From Tritrichomonas foetus (lineage: Eukaryota; Parabasalia; Tritrichomonadida; Tritrichomonadidae), in NCBI GenBank assembly GCA_001839685.1, contig MLAK01000577.1:37754-101753 (forward strand): 64,000 bases of DNA, in the 5' to 3' direction. Within the stretch, counting starts at the first letter, position 1. Each line of letters starts with the position of its first letter. Below are positions 49,872 through 59,677 of the stretch, piece after piece. The notes beneath the pieces are model-generated. The model was not told the DNA's origin. It saw nothing but the letters and a program-made list of their open reading frames with translations, and made no database searches. The position numbers and the translations under genes are program-made.

Positions 49872-50192
49872 TTAATAATCACGGAGACCCATCATAATAA
49901 TTCTGTAGTAGATATAAATCAAGAACCCGTTAACACCGATCAAAAATAGCGAAGATGGAATTGCTCCACTTCCGTATCTTCTGTTCATTAGGAGTGATAT
50001 CAAAATAAATAGAGATATCCATAAAAACATACCTATTGAGTAATAAACGCCAAGCGCGGCAGTTGCGAAAGATATATAGGAAATGCCTTCGGCCCAATCA
50101 TTTCTTCTGTTGAGAGGGATATCGGCCTTTAGTTCGTGAATTGCATCAACACTAATTCCTGGAATTTTAGCTTTGGTTTTCGTTTTACCCAT
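49872..50192 (-). CDS. Small membrane protein, Asterix/WDR83OS-like (tentative)
   Basis: 106 aa. A basic N-terminus (MGKTKTKAKIPG) is followed by three hydrophobic segments at about 36-53, 55-69 and 80-98, with LLMNRRYGSGAIPSS between the last two and a short polar end. Size and layout resemble Asterix (WDR83OS, UPF0139), the small subunit of the PAT complex that helps multipass proteins insert at the ER. The match is mostly hydropathy plus N-R...S residues after the second segment, so another small ER protein is possible. The start is the only ATG at the frame's beginning. The next gene begins 245 bp away on the opposite strand, so the two share a promoter region. Confidence 0.42.
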   Translation of the reverse strand: MGKTKTKAKIPGISVDAIHELKADIPLNRRNDWAEGISYISFATAALGVYYSIGMFLWISLFILISLLMNRRYGSGAIPSSLFLIGVNGFLIYIYYRIIMMGLRDY

Positions 50193-50436
50193 CTGCTTTC
50201 AGTCTTAAAATTTAATGAAATACAATTTTTGTTAGCGGCTCGATCAAAATTTTGATAACAATTTGATCGTAAAAATGAAAACAATTCTGATCGCAAATGA
50301 CAAATTCGCCATTTGATTTTTACTGAAATATTTCAATAAAATTTAACCTAATAAAGGCAAAAATTACAAAAAATCTCAAGTTTTCCTATTGAAAGTAAGT
50401 TGGCAAAATGTAGCCACAAAGGTCAATTTGACCAAA

Positions 50437-53400
50437 ATGACGGATGAATCGATGTCAATTAAATTAATTATTTTTGAAGAACAGAAAGAAACATTTTCCA
50501 AACACAAATTTCCCATCAAGAGTAAAAATGAATCACTCAAAGATACTTTGGTTTCAGCTTTTCCTGGTTTCGCAAAAAAATTGGAAAATATCCGTCTTTT
50601 GTCCAAAGAAAAGATTGATTTGAATAAACCTTCCATCTATTACCAAAACGACATCATTGTAATGTTAAATGAAAAAAGATTACAAAATTCTAATAACGAT
50701 CCTTTTGCTTTTGAATTTTCAGTTGAAGAAGGAACAGAAACCAAGCATGTACAGATATCAATTGCCAAAACTGTCCAAGACATGATTAATCAACTCACAC
50801 TATCAAATAATGCCAAATTTGAATTATATATCAATGAAAAGAAAATTGACGGCCAGTGCAAACTTTATGATCTTGATTTAGATTCACATTTTAAAATTGT
50901 TTCTTTAGATGAAGAATCATCAACAAAAAGTTCCTCTTATAGTGAGAGTGATGACAGTTCTGATTCTTTTAGTAATAGAGAAGACACACTTGATGATGAT
51001 GATGATGAAAATCAAAGCGGGTTTCACAATCATGACATTCCAGGGAACGATATAAATCATGAAAGTAATGAGAAAGTGAATCAAACTACAAATGGAAGTA
51101 AAAAAATTGGAGAAAAAGTGAATGATAAACAGACCCATGAAAAGGAAGAGGATCAGAATGATGAGAACGAAGAAAAAGAAGAAGATATTTATACCGAAGA
51201 AGAAATTAAGAATGAAGAGAAAATTAAGAATGAAGAAGAAATTAACACAGAAGAAGAAATTAATGAAGAAAAAGAAGAAATGAAAATAAAAGACGAAATT
51301 AAGAATGAAGAAGAAATTAACACAGAAGAAGAAATTAATGAAGAAAAAGAAGAAATGAAAATAAAAGACGAAATTAAGAATGAAGAGAAAATTAAGAATG
51401 AAGAAGAAATTAACACAGAAGAAGAAATTAATGAAGAAAAAGAAGAAATGAAAATAAAAGACGAAATTAAGAATGAAGAAAGAGATAAGAAAGAGATAAG
51501 TGATGATTTTAATGAATCAGATGGTGATAATGAACAAATTTGCCAAAATAACCCAGAGTTACCCAGTTCTACCATTAATTCTGGAAAAGTTCCTGTTTTC
51601 ATTAAAGGTCTTAGTTCTACTTATTTTGAAGGTGATAAAGTTGAAAAGATAAAACAGCAGAATGATAGAATCGAGATCATCAACAAAAACAATGAAATTT
51701 TGAATGATGATATAGTATTAACGAAAAATGATGAATATATAGCAGTTTCTAAAGACCATGTATTAAAATACGAATATAAAGGAGAGAATTGTAGAATTTA
51801 CATTTCTGAAGAGACAATCACACTCAAACATTTTATTAAAAAGTTATGTGAAAATCATCAAAATTTTGTAATGATTGAACCAGAAAATGACTTTAAACAT
51901 GCTATTAAATTCTCTAAAACAGATCAATTTACTCTGAAAGCGTTTAAACTAGTTGACGCAACACCGATCTTCAAATGGAATGATAAATATTTTATATGCA
52001 AGGATTTCAAAAAATTACGAACATTTTTCCGTGATCAGAACAAATTTGTCACCAGAATTACATTTAATGAGAAAGAAATAGAATATGATAACTTAGAAAA
52101 TTATGAATTTAAGGACTTCAAAAACATACTCAAAATTCAAACAGCAAAATTAGAAAAGATTAATATTGATTATTATGGTGAAACTAAAACCATTTATTTT
52201 GATAAAAAAACGGGCAAAGAGCAAAGAAAAATGATCATCAAAAATCAACTAAACATAAAAAGTGAAGCTATTCACATAGATATTTCCAATGAGAATAAAA
52301 TCATAGAATATATAAACATTCAAAGTGATAATCCTCAATATAAACGAATACCTATACAATTACAATCATCATCACACTCATTAAATATAAAAATGTTTAT
52401 ATCTACTCTAAATGATGAATATGAAGATGATTTTTCAACCGATATTGACAAAGACACAAAACTATGTGAAATCAATCAAAATATTGTAAAGATTAAAGGT
52501 TTCTATCCTATTGATATTAGAGGTTATAAAGTAAACGGCACCAGTACTGTGCAAAAAGTAATTGACAAATATTTTCCCGGGAAGCATTTCTTAATCAAGC
52601 ATAAAATTGTTGCTTCTCAAATAAAAATTCAGGATATTGATAATAAAAATATTGAACTATTAGATGAAAAAATCCTCTCAATAACAATTTCAATTAACCA
52701 AAAAAAAAATTTGCTTGAAATTGATAATTTTGAAATGAAAGGAGAAGATCTAAAGAACATGATTATTCTTAAATGGTATCCAAAAAGGACCATAAATGAA
52801 ATTAAATTAAAATATAGAAATCGAACAATTGAAGATAATGAATGTATTTTTGATTTCTTACCAACTAATGATTTGAATATCATGGTTGAATTCGAAGTTT
52901 ATTTTAATGTGAAATGTTTACAAACGAATGAATTCCATAAATTTGGTCCCTTCACCAAAGAAACGGTCAAAAGCCTTCTCAAGAAATGTAAACGTTCTTA
53001 TAATTATGTTGTAAAACTTACATTAGAAGGCCAATACTTATCTGAAAGTGAAAGTTTGTTGAATGTTGATTCGGGAAATGTTGTAGTTGAACTAGTCTAT
53101 CGTGAGTTTTTCTATTGTTACAAAGAAGTTACTAAATCACAACAAATTCCAGATGATTGGACAATTGGCCAGTTTCTTGAAAAAGAATTTCCGAATATTC
53201 CAATAATTGTTCGATTTGGTGAAAAACAGTTGAATTTAACTGTTAAATTCTTAGAAATTAAAAAGAACACCAAATCAAATCCGTTGTTATTAACTGTGAA
53301 TTACACTTTTCAAGTATGTGATAAAACAATATCAATACCCATTGATCATCAAAGACAAATTTATTATTTTGCAAGTGATCTTTTGGCTGTAAAGCGTGAC

Positions 53401-56400
53401 AGCAAACGAACTCATGTTGAATTTAAAGGCGAACTTTTGGAAAACCAAGAAATTACATTTGGTGAACTTGATTATCATAACGGTGATATTATCCAAGTAA
53501 TGAAATTACCGCCTATTTTGAATTTCAAGCTAGACAATAGCCAATATACTATGAATGATAATGATTTAAAAGTTGATACAATTAAATCTAAACTTCAAGA
53601 AATGATGAGTATTGATGACGATTTATTTTTGCAATACAACGGAAATGAATTAACCGATGATGATATTCCAAAAATTGAAGAAACTGAATTTATTAAAATC
53701 TGCATTCTTGATCCCAATTATAAATTTAAATTTAAAGATATACAATTCGAACTAAGAATCCCTAAATTTATTACAGTTGGTCAAATCCTCTCTTTTTTAA
53801 TTGGCAATGATGAATGTCGAATAAAAAATAAAATAACAGGTGAAATGAAAGCGGTGAAGAGTTTGTTGTTAGATGTTAAATGTGATTATGTATTAAATTT
53901 AAATGATAAGGAGTTAAACGAAATAAATGCTCTTTTCGAGTATCATGATAAAACAAAGTTTATGGAATTAGTGGAATTAGAACCACTTTATAAATTTGAA
54001 TATAACAATGAAAAGAAAATGGAATTGAGATTCGACAGAAAAAAAACGGTTGGTGATGTCAAAAATGAAATACAAAAACATTATAATTTCAATTATAATC
54101 GAAACAGAATTCGATTTATTGTTAATGATCAATCTGTTGACTATGAACACGATGGTGATCTCATGATTAAATATTTTCATCGAAATCAAAAAATTAAAAT
54201 TATGATTCTTGATCCACTTTATATATGTTACCAAGATGGTAAAATAAAATTCGAAAGTCGTTTTCCAATCCACGCAACAGTTAATGATATGTTTGATAAA
54301 TTAAGACAATTGTCCAAAAAATTCAAAAACCATGATATCGAACTGGAATCTCACGATAGAATTATCACAGAAACTGATGGGGAAGAAACTTTAATTGAAA
54401 TCTGTAATGATAAAGATAATAAGTTTACTATTAACTTGAAAAAATTAACATTTAACTTTCGTATTAATGGCAAACTTACTCGAATTCGGGTTGACAAAAC
54501 TCGCCTTTCGTTAGAGAAACTCCACAATTTGATTCAAATGGATGCTAACTTATGCGATTTTCATATAAATCAAAAGGCTGACAACCATAACCTTTCTTGC
54601 ATTCCACCAATTTCACGTCTTGTCGTAAAGAGGAATGAAAAAGAGCTTGACAAAAACCAAGTATTTACGAAAATCGAAGACTTTGGTAGAAATGATATTT
54701 TTGATATTATTTTATTGCCACCATTATTCAAATTTGTAAGTATTAGTGGAATTTCTAAAGAACTGCGTGTTGAAAGAGGAAAAAAATTGCAAGATATCAA
54801 AGATACATTAATTCAACAATTCAAATTCTATCCCTATGACATAAAGGTGTATCATGGTTCAATAATATTGGGGAATGAATCATCATTTGATCTGTATGAA
54901 GAAGGTCAAATAGAACATTTTAAAGTTTTAAGAAATAATCCTATATTTAAATTTGAATTTTCTAATCAACCAATTAGTCCGATTGAAATTAGGCTTGATC
55001 CTTACACAACAATTAAAGAAGCGAAAGCTATTGTTGCGCCTATGTTTAATTCGTCTCGACTAACAATTAAACAGAAAATTAATGCTAATCATGTAATTCT
55101 AGAAAATGATCAATGCCTAATAAATGATTTTAATAAATCGTTCAAAATAAATACTTTTGAAGTTATTGTTGAACCTAGAAATTATCAATTTAAATTATGT
55201 CATGAAGAAATGAAAATGGTTGACACAGAAAATATTCGCAACAAATATGATTATCTTCAAAAAGTAGAAATTTCAAAAGACTCTGATCTTCTTATATTAA
55301 AATTAGATGATGGAAAAACGGTCAAAGATGTTAAAAAGCTTTTATATCCAGCATTTGCAAAGAATCGCAATCTTAACTTCAAACTTAATGGTGTAAATCT
55401 TGAAGACGATGTCAAATTCCAGCAAAGCTTCTGTTCCTCGAAAGATCAAATTGCCATCAATTATGATGACATATCATATTCGCTAGGAAACTTGAAGGTC
55501 GAAAATATTAGTTTCCCTGATAATTTCACTGTCATTGACACCAAAAACTACATCATTCGACAATGGGAAGAAAATAATTATAATTTTGATTATGTCGAAG
55601 TTAGTGACAACGAAGAAAACAGTTCTGATGATGAAGATACTGATAGAAGCAATAAAGATGTTTTTTCAAAGTTTTCAATGTCAGTATTTGAGGAAACAAA
55701 GTGTCATCATCAAAAACATAATAAAAGCAGTAGCTGTAAAAATGATTTGGATCGCAGCGAAAGCAGCAGCCATTCAAAGAAAAAGTGTACTGAAAAAGAA
55801 GAACAAGGAGAAAAGAATAAAGATAGAAATAAAAAACCAAAAGATAAAAATGATAAAAAGAATAAAGATAAAAAAGATAGAACGAATAAAGATAAAAAAG
55901 ATAGAACGAATAAAGATAGGAAATATGGAAAGAATAAAGATAAGAAAGATGGAAAGAATAAAGAAATAGATAAAGCTACTGATGTGTTTAAAGAAGAAGA
56001 AAATAGCGATGAGCAATCACAAATGATGGATTCTTCATTCAATGAATTACCTGAAGATGATCCAATTATTGACAAAAAGCTATTAGTCACTAAAAATCCG
56101 AATCGGATTGAAATTATCGATAAAAACAACCTTCACAAGAAACTCAAAGACACTGATAAGCTAATTGATCAGTCTGGAACCGACTTTTTGATCAAAATTA
56201 AAAAAGATTCATTATTTAATTTTCATTCAGAGAATGTTAATTTCAACGATGTTTTCACTGAAATGACAGTTGGTGAATTCCGAAACCTACATCAACAATA
56301 TCAATTCCACACTCTTGAAACAAAAGGTCGTCTAATCTTAGATGATGAAAGATTTTTCACGCTCGAAGAAAAAATAAAGCTCAAACAGCGAAAAGGTGAA

Positions 56401-57015
56401 ATAACCACTTTGAAAATTGTGTTCCCCACAACAAGCAACATAATCAAACGACATGAAATATGTGGAAAAACACGAGAATTAGTTTTTACAAAAGATGAGT
56501 CAATTAAAGATGTCAGAATTGTGATTGATGACTTGATTGGTTTCAGTTCTCCACCAAGTACAGAAAAAGATTACATTTTGGAAATATCTGGAAATCGAAA
56601 AGTCAGCGATTCTCAAAATTTATTCACTCTTGGTAAAGAAGACAAACTATATATGAAAGCAAGTGAAGAAAGTCTCATCGATGTTTTGGTTTACAATCAC
56701 ATTGCATCATCAAACCAAAAAGTATTGAGAAATCGTAGGACTCCCATGATGAATGAAACACGCAGTGATGATGAAAATAATCCAAAATTGATGAAACTGC
56801 CACTCAATAAAGAGATGACTATAGAATCATTGAAAAGGCTTATATTGAATGAATACTCTGACAGTTTCATCGTCAACATCATCGTGAATGGTCAAATTCC
56901 TGAGGATGAAATGAAACTATTGGATTTATTGAAGAATGATGAAGAAGGAACACAAAAAATTTATGCTTTACTTCAAAAAACATTCAATCCGAGTGAACTT
57001 GGTGAGTCCCACTAA
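50437..57015 (+). CDS. Giant protein of repeated ubiquitin-like (beta-grasp) units
   Basis: 2192 aa from the ATG at 50437; there is an in-frame ATG 5 codons on (50452). At least a dozen divergent units of about 75-90 residues recur, each with a strand pair, a T(V/I)xDVK-type helix and a closing strand, separated by a linker of the form (L/E)-P-(L/N)-(Y/F)-K-F. Clear linkers start near bases 53512, 53709, 53979, 54210, 54717, 54937 and 55173. A helix such as KTVGDVKNEIQKHYNF or KTVKDVKKLLYPAFAK mirrors the ubiquitin helix (T..dVK..I). Two charged low-complexity tracts interrupt the series: a Glu/Lys block (about 238-350) and a Lys/Asp block (about 1788-1845). No di-glycine end, so it cannot be conjugated like ubiquitin. 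Function unknown; scaffold inferred. Confidence 0.65.
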   Translation: MTDESMSIKLIIFEEQKETFSKHKFPIKSKNESLKDTLVSAFPGFAKKLENIRLLSKEKIDLNKPSIYYQNDIIVMLNEKRLQNSNNDPFAFEFSVEEGTETKHVQISIAKTVQDMINQLTLSNNAKFELYINEKKIDGQCKLYDLDLDSHFKIVSLDEESSTKSSSYSESDDSSDSFSNREDTLDDDDDENQSGFHNHDIPGNDINHESNEKVNQTTNGSKKIGEKVNDKQTHEKEEDQNDENEEKEEDIYTEEEIKNEEKIKNEEEINTEEEINEEKEEMKIKDEIKNEEEINTEEEINEEKEEMKIKDEIKNEEKIKNEEEINTEEEINEEKEEMKIKDEIKNEERDKKEISDDFNESDGDNEQICQNNPELPSSTINSGKVPVFIKGLSSTYFEGDKVEKIKQQNDRIEIINKNNEILNDDIVLTKNDEYIAVSKDHVLKYEYKGENCRIYISEETITLKHFIKKLCENHQNFVMIEPENDFKHAIKFSKTDQFTLKAFKLVDATPIFKWNDKYFICKDFKKLRTFFRDQNKFVTRITFNEKEIEYDNLENYEFKDFKNILKIQTAKLEKINIDYYGETKTIYFDKKTGKEQRKMIIKNQLNIKSEAIHIDISNENKIIEYINIQSDNPQYKRIPIQLQSSSHSLNIKMFISTLNDEYEDDFSTDIDKDTKLCEINQNIVKIKGFYPIDIRGYKVNGTSTVQKVIDKYFPGKHFLIKHKIVASQIKIQDIDNKNIELLDEKILSITISINQKKNLLEIDNFEMKGEDLKNMIILKWYPKRTINEIKLKYRNRTIEDNECIFDFLPTNDLNIMVEFEVYFNVKCLQTNEFHKFGPFTKETVKSLLKKCKRSYNYVVKLTLEGQYLSESESLLNVDSGNVVVELVYREFFYCYKEVTKSQQIPDDWTIGQFLEKEFPNIPIIVRFGEKQLNLTVKFLEIKKNTKSNPLLLTVNYTFQVCDKTISIPIDHQRQIYYFASDLLAVKRDSKRTHVEFKGELLENQEITFGELDYHNGDIIQVMKLPPILNFKLDNSQYTMNDNDLKVDTIKSKLQEMMSIDDDLFLQYNGNELTDDDIPKIEETEFIKICILDPNYKFKFKDIQFELRIPKFITVGQILSFLIGNDECRIKNKITGEMKAVKSLLLDVKCDYVLNLNDKELNEINALFEYHDKTKFMELVELEPLYKFEYNNEKKMELRFDRKKTVGDVKNEIQKHYNFNYNRNRIRFIVNDQSVDYEHDGDLMIKYFHRNQKIKIMILDPLYICYQDGKIKFESRFPIHATVNDMFDKLRQLSKKFKNHDIELESHDRIITETDGEETLIEICNDKDNKFTINLKKLTFNFRINGKLTRIRVDKTRLSLEKLHNLIQMDANLCDFHINQKADNHNLSCIPPISRLVVKRNEKELDKNQVFTKIEDFGRNDIFDIILLPPLFKFVSISGISKELRVERGKKLQDIKDTLIQQFKFYPYDIKVYHGSIILGNESSFDLYEEGQIEHFKVLRNNPIFKFEFSNQPISPIEIRLDPYTTIKEAKAIVAPMFNSSRLTIKQKINANHVILENDQCLINDFNKSFKINTFEVIVEPRNYQFKLCHEEMKMVDTENIRNKYDYLQKVEISKDSDLLILKLDDGKTVKDVKKLLYPAFAKNRNLNFKLNGVNLEDDVKFQQSFCSSKDQIAINYDDISYSLGNLKVENISFPDNFTVIDTKNYIIRQWEENNYNFDYVEVSDNEENSSDDEDTDRSNKDVFSKFSMSVFEETKCHHQKHNKSSSCKNDLDRSESSSHSKKKCTEKEEQGEKNKDRNKKPKDKNDKKNKDKKDRTNKDKKDRTNKDRKYGKNKDKKDGKNKEIDKATDVFKEEENSDEQSQMMDSSFNELPEDDPIIDKKLLVTKNPNRIEIIDKNNLHKKLKDTDKLIDQSGTDFLIKIKKDSLFNFHSENVNFNDVFTEMTVGEFRNLHQQYQFHTLETKGRLILDDERFFTLEEKIKLKQRKGEITTLKIVFPTTSNIIKRHEICGKTRELVFTKDESIKDVRIVIDDLIGFSSPPSTEKDYILEISGNRKVSDSQNLFTLGKEDKLYMKASEESLIDVLVYNHIASSNQKVLRNRRTPMMNETRSDDENNPKLMKLPLNKEMTIESLKRLILNEYSDSFIVNIIVNGQIPEDEMKLLDLLKNDEEGTQKIYALLQKTFNPSELGESH
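51207..51480 (+). repeat. In-gene tandem repeat (Glu/Lys-rich)
   Basis: Three copies of a 93-bp unit (the middle one lacks 18 bp) encoding EEINTEEEINEEKEEM then KIKDEIKNE. Near identity at DNA level shows recent expansion or conversion. Confidence 0.85.
55864..55959 (+). repeat. In-gene 24-bp tandem repeat (Lys/Asp-rich)
   Basis: Four units at 55864, 55888, 55912 and 55936 encoding KDKKDRTN or KDKKDGKN; the first two are identical. Keeps the frame. Confidence 0.85.
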
Positions 57016-58834
57016 ATAAATTTCGTGAGTTTAGAATTCTTCTTTTGATTCCTTCATTTTCTTGAGTTGTATTAGATCAGATTATTTCACATTGAAATGA
57101 ACAAATTACATTTAATGCATTCATTCTGTCACTTGAATAGAACTTGAAATAATGAAATTCATTCAATTCGAGCAAGTTTTTGAAATTATCATTCTTATCA
57201 CTTGAAATGACCAAGTAAAATCAAAATTAATTCGTTTCTGCATCTAAGCATTGAGTTTATATCATACATCCCTCAGGAAATTCATTTTCTGAAATTCCAA
57301 ATAATATGACTATCAATAAATTTTTAAAAAATTTCAAAATTTGAAAAGTTATTTCAAATATTGATGATAAATAATCAGGCATTCTCATTGAAGCAGAAAG
57401 GGGGAAAAAATCATTAGAATGAAAAATTATTTCGATTTTCGGAACTTTTTGGTGAGAGCTTTATTATTACATTTAGAAGAAGAATTTTGATTTCGAAAAG
57501 ACAGCTTCCACATGAATATTTCTGAGGAGAATTCAATTGAAAAAGAGAAACGTCTCATATGAAATGCGAAATAAAATGACAAGATTAATCATTCAAAAAT
57601 TGATAATCGTAAAATGGTTATTGAAAATTGCTGCCATTCAAAAAGTGATGATTCGAATGAAAATATGAAAAATCGTCCGAAGTTTCTATTTATGAAGAAT
57701 TATTAGGTTTTCCCAAGAATAATTGGTAAACGTGGGTTATGAAAATTCTGAAATTCAGAAAATATAAATTGAAATGAAAAATTCTGAGATTTTCAAAATA
57801 GACAAAAAGTTGAATGATATTTATCTATAAATAATTATTATAATTGCATTATCTTAATCAAAATAAGGTTAGATGATGTGTAAAGTAGAAAACAGTTATT
57901 TAACATTGTGGAAATTATGAAAAAGTCAATTAATTAATGGTACACCTTATAACCACGCCAACTCGTCTTGATAAAAAAATCTAGTAAATAGAACATTCAA
58001 AAAGAGTTGGCATTCAAATTTGATCATAAAAAGTTAAACCTCATTGAAAATAATAGATCTTTTTGAAAGAGGCAGAATTAAGAGTGCCTCAATATTAATT
58101 TGTGATGAAACCACACAATTATGAAATCTATATCTATTGAAATAGTATTAAAATTACGAAAATTAATCAAAAAATTGAATGCATGATATACTGAAATCAC
58201 TTTTTGTAATTCAAGTCTTCGAATAAATATTCCCAAAAAAAGCAATCATGGCGATATTAAAAAGAATAAAATTATTGTAGCCTCATCAAATTCGAAACAC
58301 CATTAAACCAAAAAAACAAGAAACATTCAAAAAAATCCAAAAGAATTCAATGAATATAATTGGTCAAATGACATTCTCGTTCAAAATTTCAGTATACCAT
58401 TTCTGTGCCTTCTCAATTAATATCTAAATTTTGAATGTTCATTTCTCATAATTCAAAGATGTATACAAACTAACTAGCTCTAGATGTAGAAGACCATTGA
58501 GAGATCTAAATGNATAATTGTTGATATTATTGTCATCTAAAAATTATTTAATTGTAATCCTATTAATAATATATAAATATTATAATTTAAAAATCAAGAT
58601 ACAGAGAAAACCAAATCCAAAAAAAAATTGTGAGAAAAAAATAAACCCCACAGAAATTTCTGAGAATTATTGAGATAAAAAGTGATTTTATAGCATTAAT
58701 ATCTTGATTATTTCTTATCATAAATCGTGCTTTTTATTATCATATGACCCTCCATCGAAAATTATAATGTTTTCCAAAATACAAAAATGAAGTATAAAAA
58801 AAATATTAATAATTTTGATATAAATAAAAAAAAT
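57016..58834. other. 1.8-kb gene-free AT-rich region
   Basis: No credible coding frame, RNA gene or repeat family seen. One ambiguous base (N) at 58513. Confidence 0.55.
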
Positions 58835-59023
58835 TTAGGCATCAATGAGAAGATTACGAATGTTTTGCCATCTAAATGGCGAGTCATCAGAAAATTCACT
58901 TGGCATCGAGTCTGGAAAAAAACATATTGGATTCCATTTTTCTTGATTTGGTCTTTCAATCGTTGTATCTGTATCCCTGCTTGAGAATGTGCTGTTGAGG
59001 ACTGCCAGTCTATTTTCTTCATA
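58835..59023 (-). pseudogene. Possible 3' relic of a protein-coding gene
   Basis: A 62-codon open stretch without an initial ATG, ending in a stop at 58835-58837. Its C-terminal peptide is strongly protein-like: FFPDSMPSEFSDDSPFRWQN then IRNLLIDA. A stop (TAG) precedes it directly. Could be the end of a decayed gene, or a last exon if TTTTAG is a splice acceptor. Not recognised. Confidence 0.25.
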
Positions 59024-59673
59024 TACTAAAATTTTATGACAGAAAAGATTTCAATACATTCATATTTGTCAAATGGAAATTGAATTAATTCAACATCACT
59101 GAGTTAAAACTATCAAAATTTTCGCGATTTTTAATTAAAAATCGATAGAAGAAGTGTAAATAGAATTATGGGAAGCAGTATTATAATCTTTGTGATTCTT
59201 GGAAAAAAAGCTTCTCACAATTTTTTTTTAGGCTTTCTCCAAAATCGCTCTTTTTTCGGTTTAATTGTTGCAAAATTTCAAAACTATGAATAAATATGGC
59301 TCATAACTATAAAAAATAGATTTAACAATTGACTGAAAGCTGTTCACCCGAAAACTGAAACAATAGCTTCTTCAGAATCATTTTCGAAATATTTTTGAAT
59401 TCGGCCATTTGCGAAGTTTGCGATAAGGGAAATTTTCGTCATTCTTTTAGCTATTTGGGTTTTGATTTTTGACTGATGGTATTAAGTAATACTGATGATA
59501 AGGATCATTTTAGTGATTTCGTACGTTAAGACTATTTGGTTTGTATACATCTTAATTCAATGATATTTGATATAGATAGGATTAGAAATTGAATGAAAAA
59601 TGGAATATAATTGAGGCAAATATAAATAAAAAAATTGAGAAGAATAAAGGCTATCGTACATCATAATGGCCCA
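59024..59673. other. Intergenic region upstream of the CK1-like gene
   Basis: No gene. Contains GTACGTTAAG (59521-59530) and the initiator/upstream-ORF arrangement at 59661-59677. Confidence 0.5.
59521..59530 (+). promoter_or_regulatory. Recurring upstream word GTACGTTAAG (copy 3)
   Basis: Exact third copy, 143 bp before the CK1-like ATG. Same orientation relative to the downstream gene as the other two copies. Confidence 0.3.
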
Positions 59674-59677
59674 ATGA
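59661..59677 (+). promoter_or_regulatory. Initiator-like TCATA and 3-codon upstream ORF
   Basis: TCATA (59661-59665) fits the trichomonad initiator. It is followed at once by ATG GCC CAA TGA (59666-59677), whose stop overlaps the kinase ATG (59674-59676) in an ATGA arrangement. If transcription starts at the TCA, the first ATG lies within 5 bases of the cap. Confidence 0.4.

Noticed and set aside
51189..51602. 137-codon minus-strand frame rich in Ser, Leu and Ile
   Set aside because: Antisense of the Glu/Lys repeat tract in the giant ubiquitin-like gene.
55710..56129. Minus- and plus-strand frames over the Lys/Asp repeat
   Set aside because: Shadows of the low-complexity tract in the same gene.
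58762..59022. 86-codon minus-strand frame starting MKKIDW
   Set aside because: The overlapping frame (58835-59023) is more protein-like; this one ends in AT-derived hydrophobic residues.
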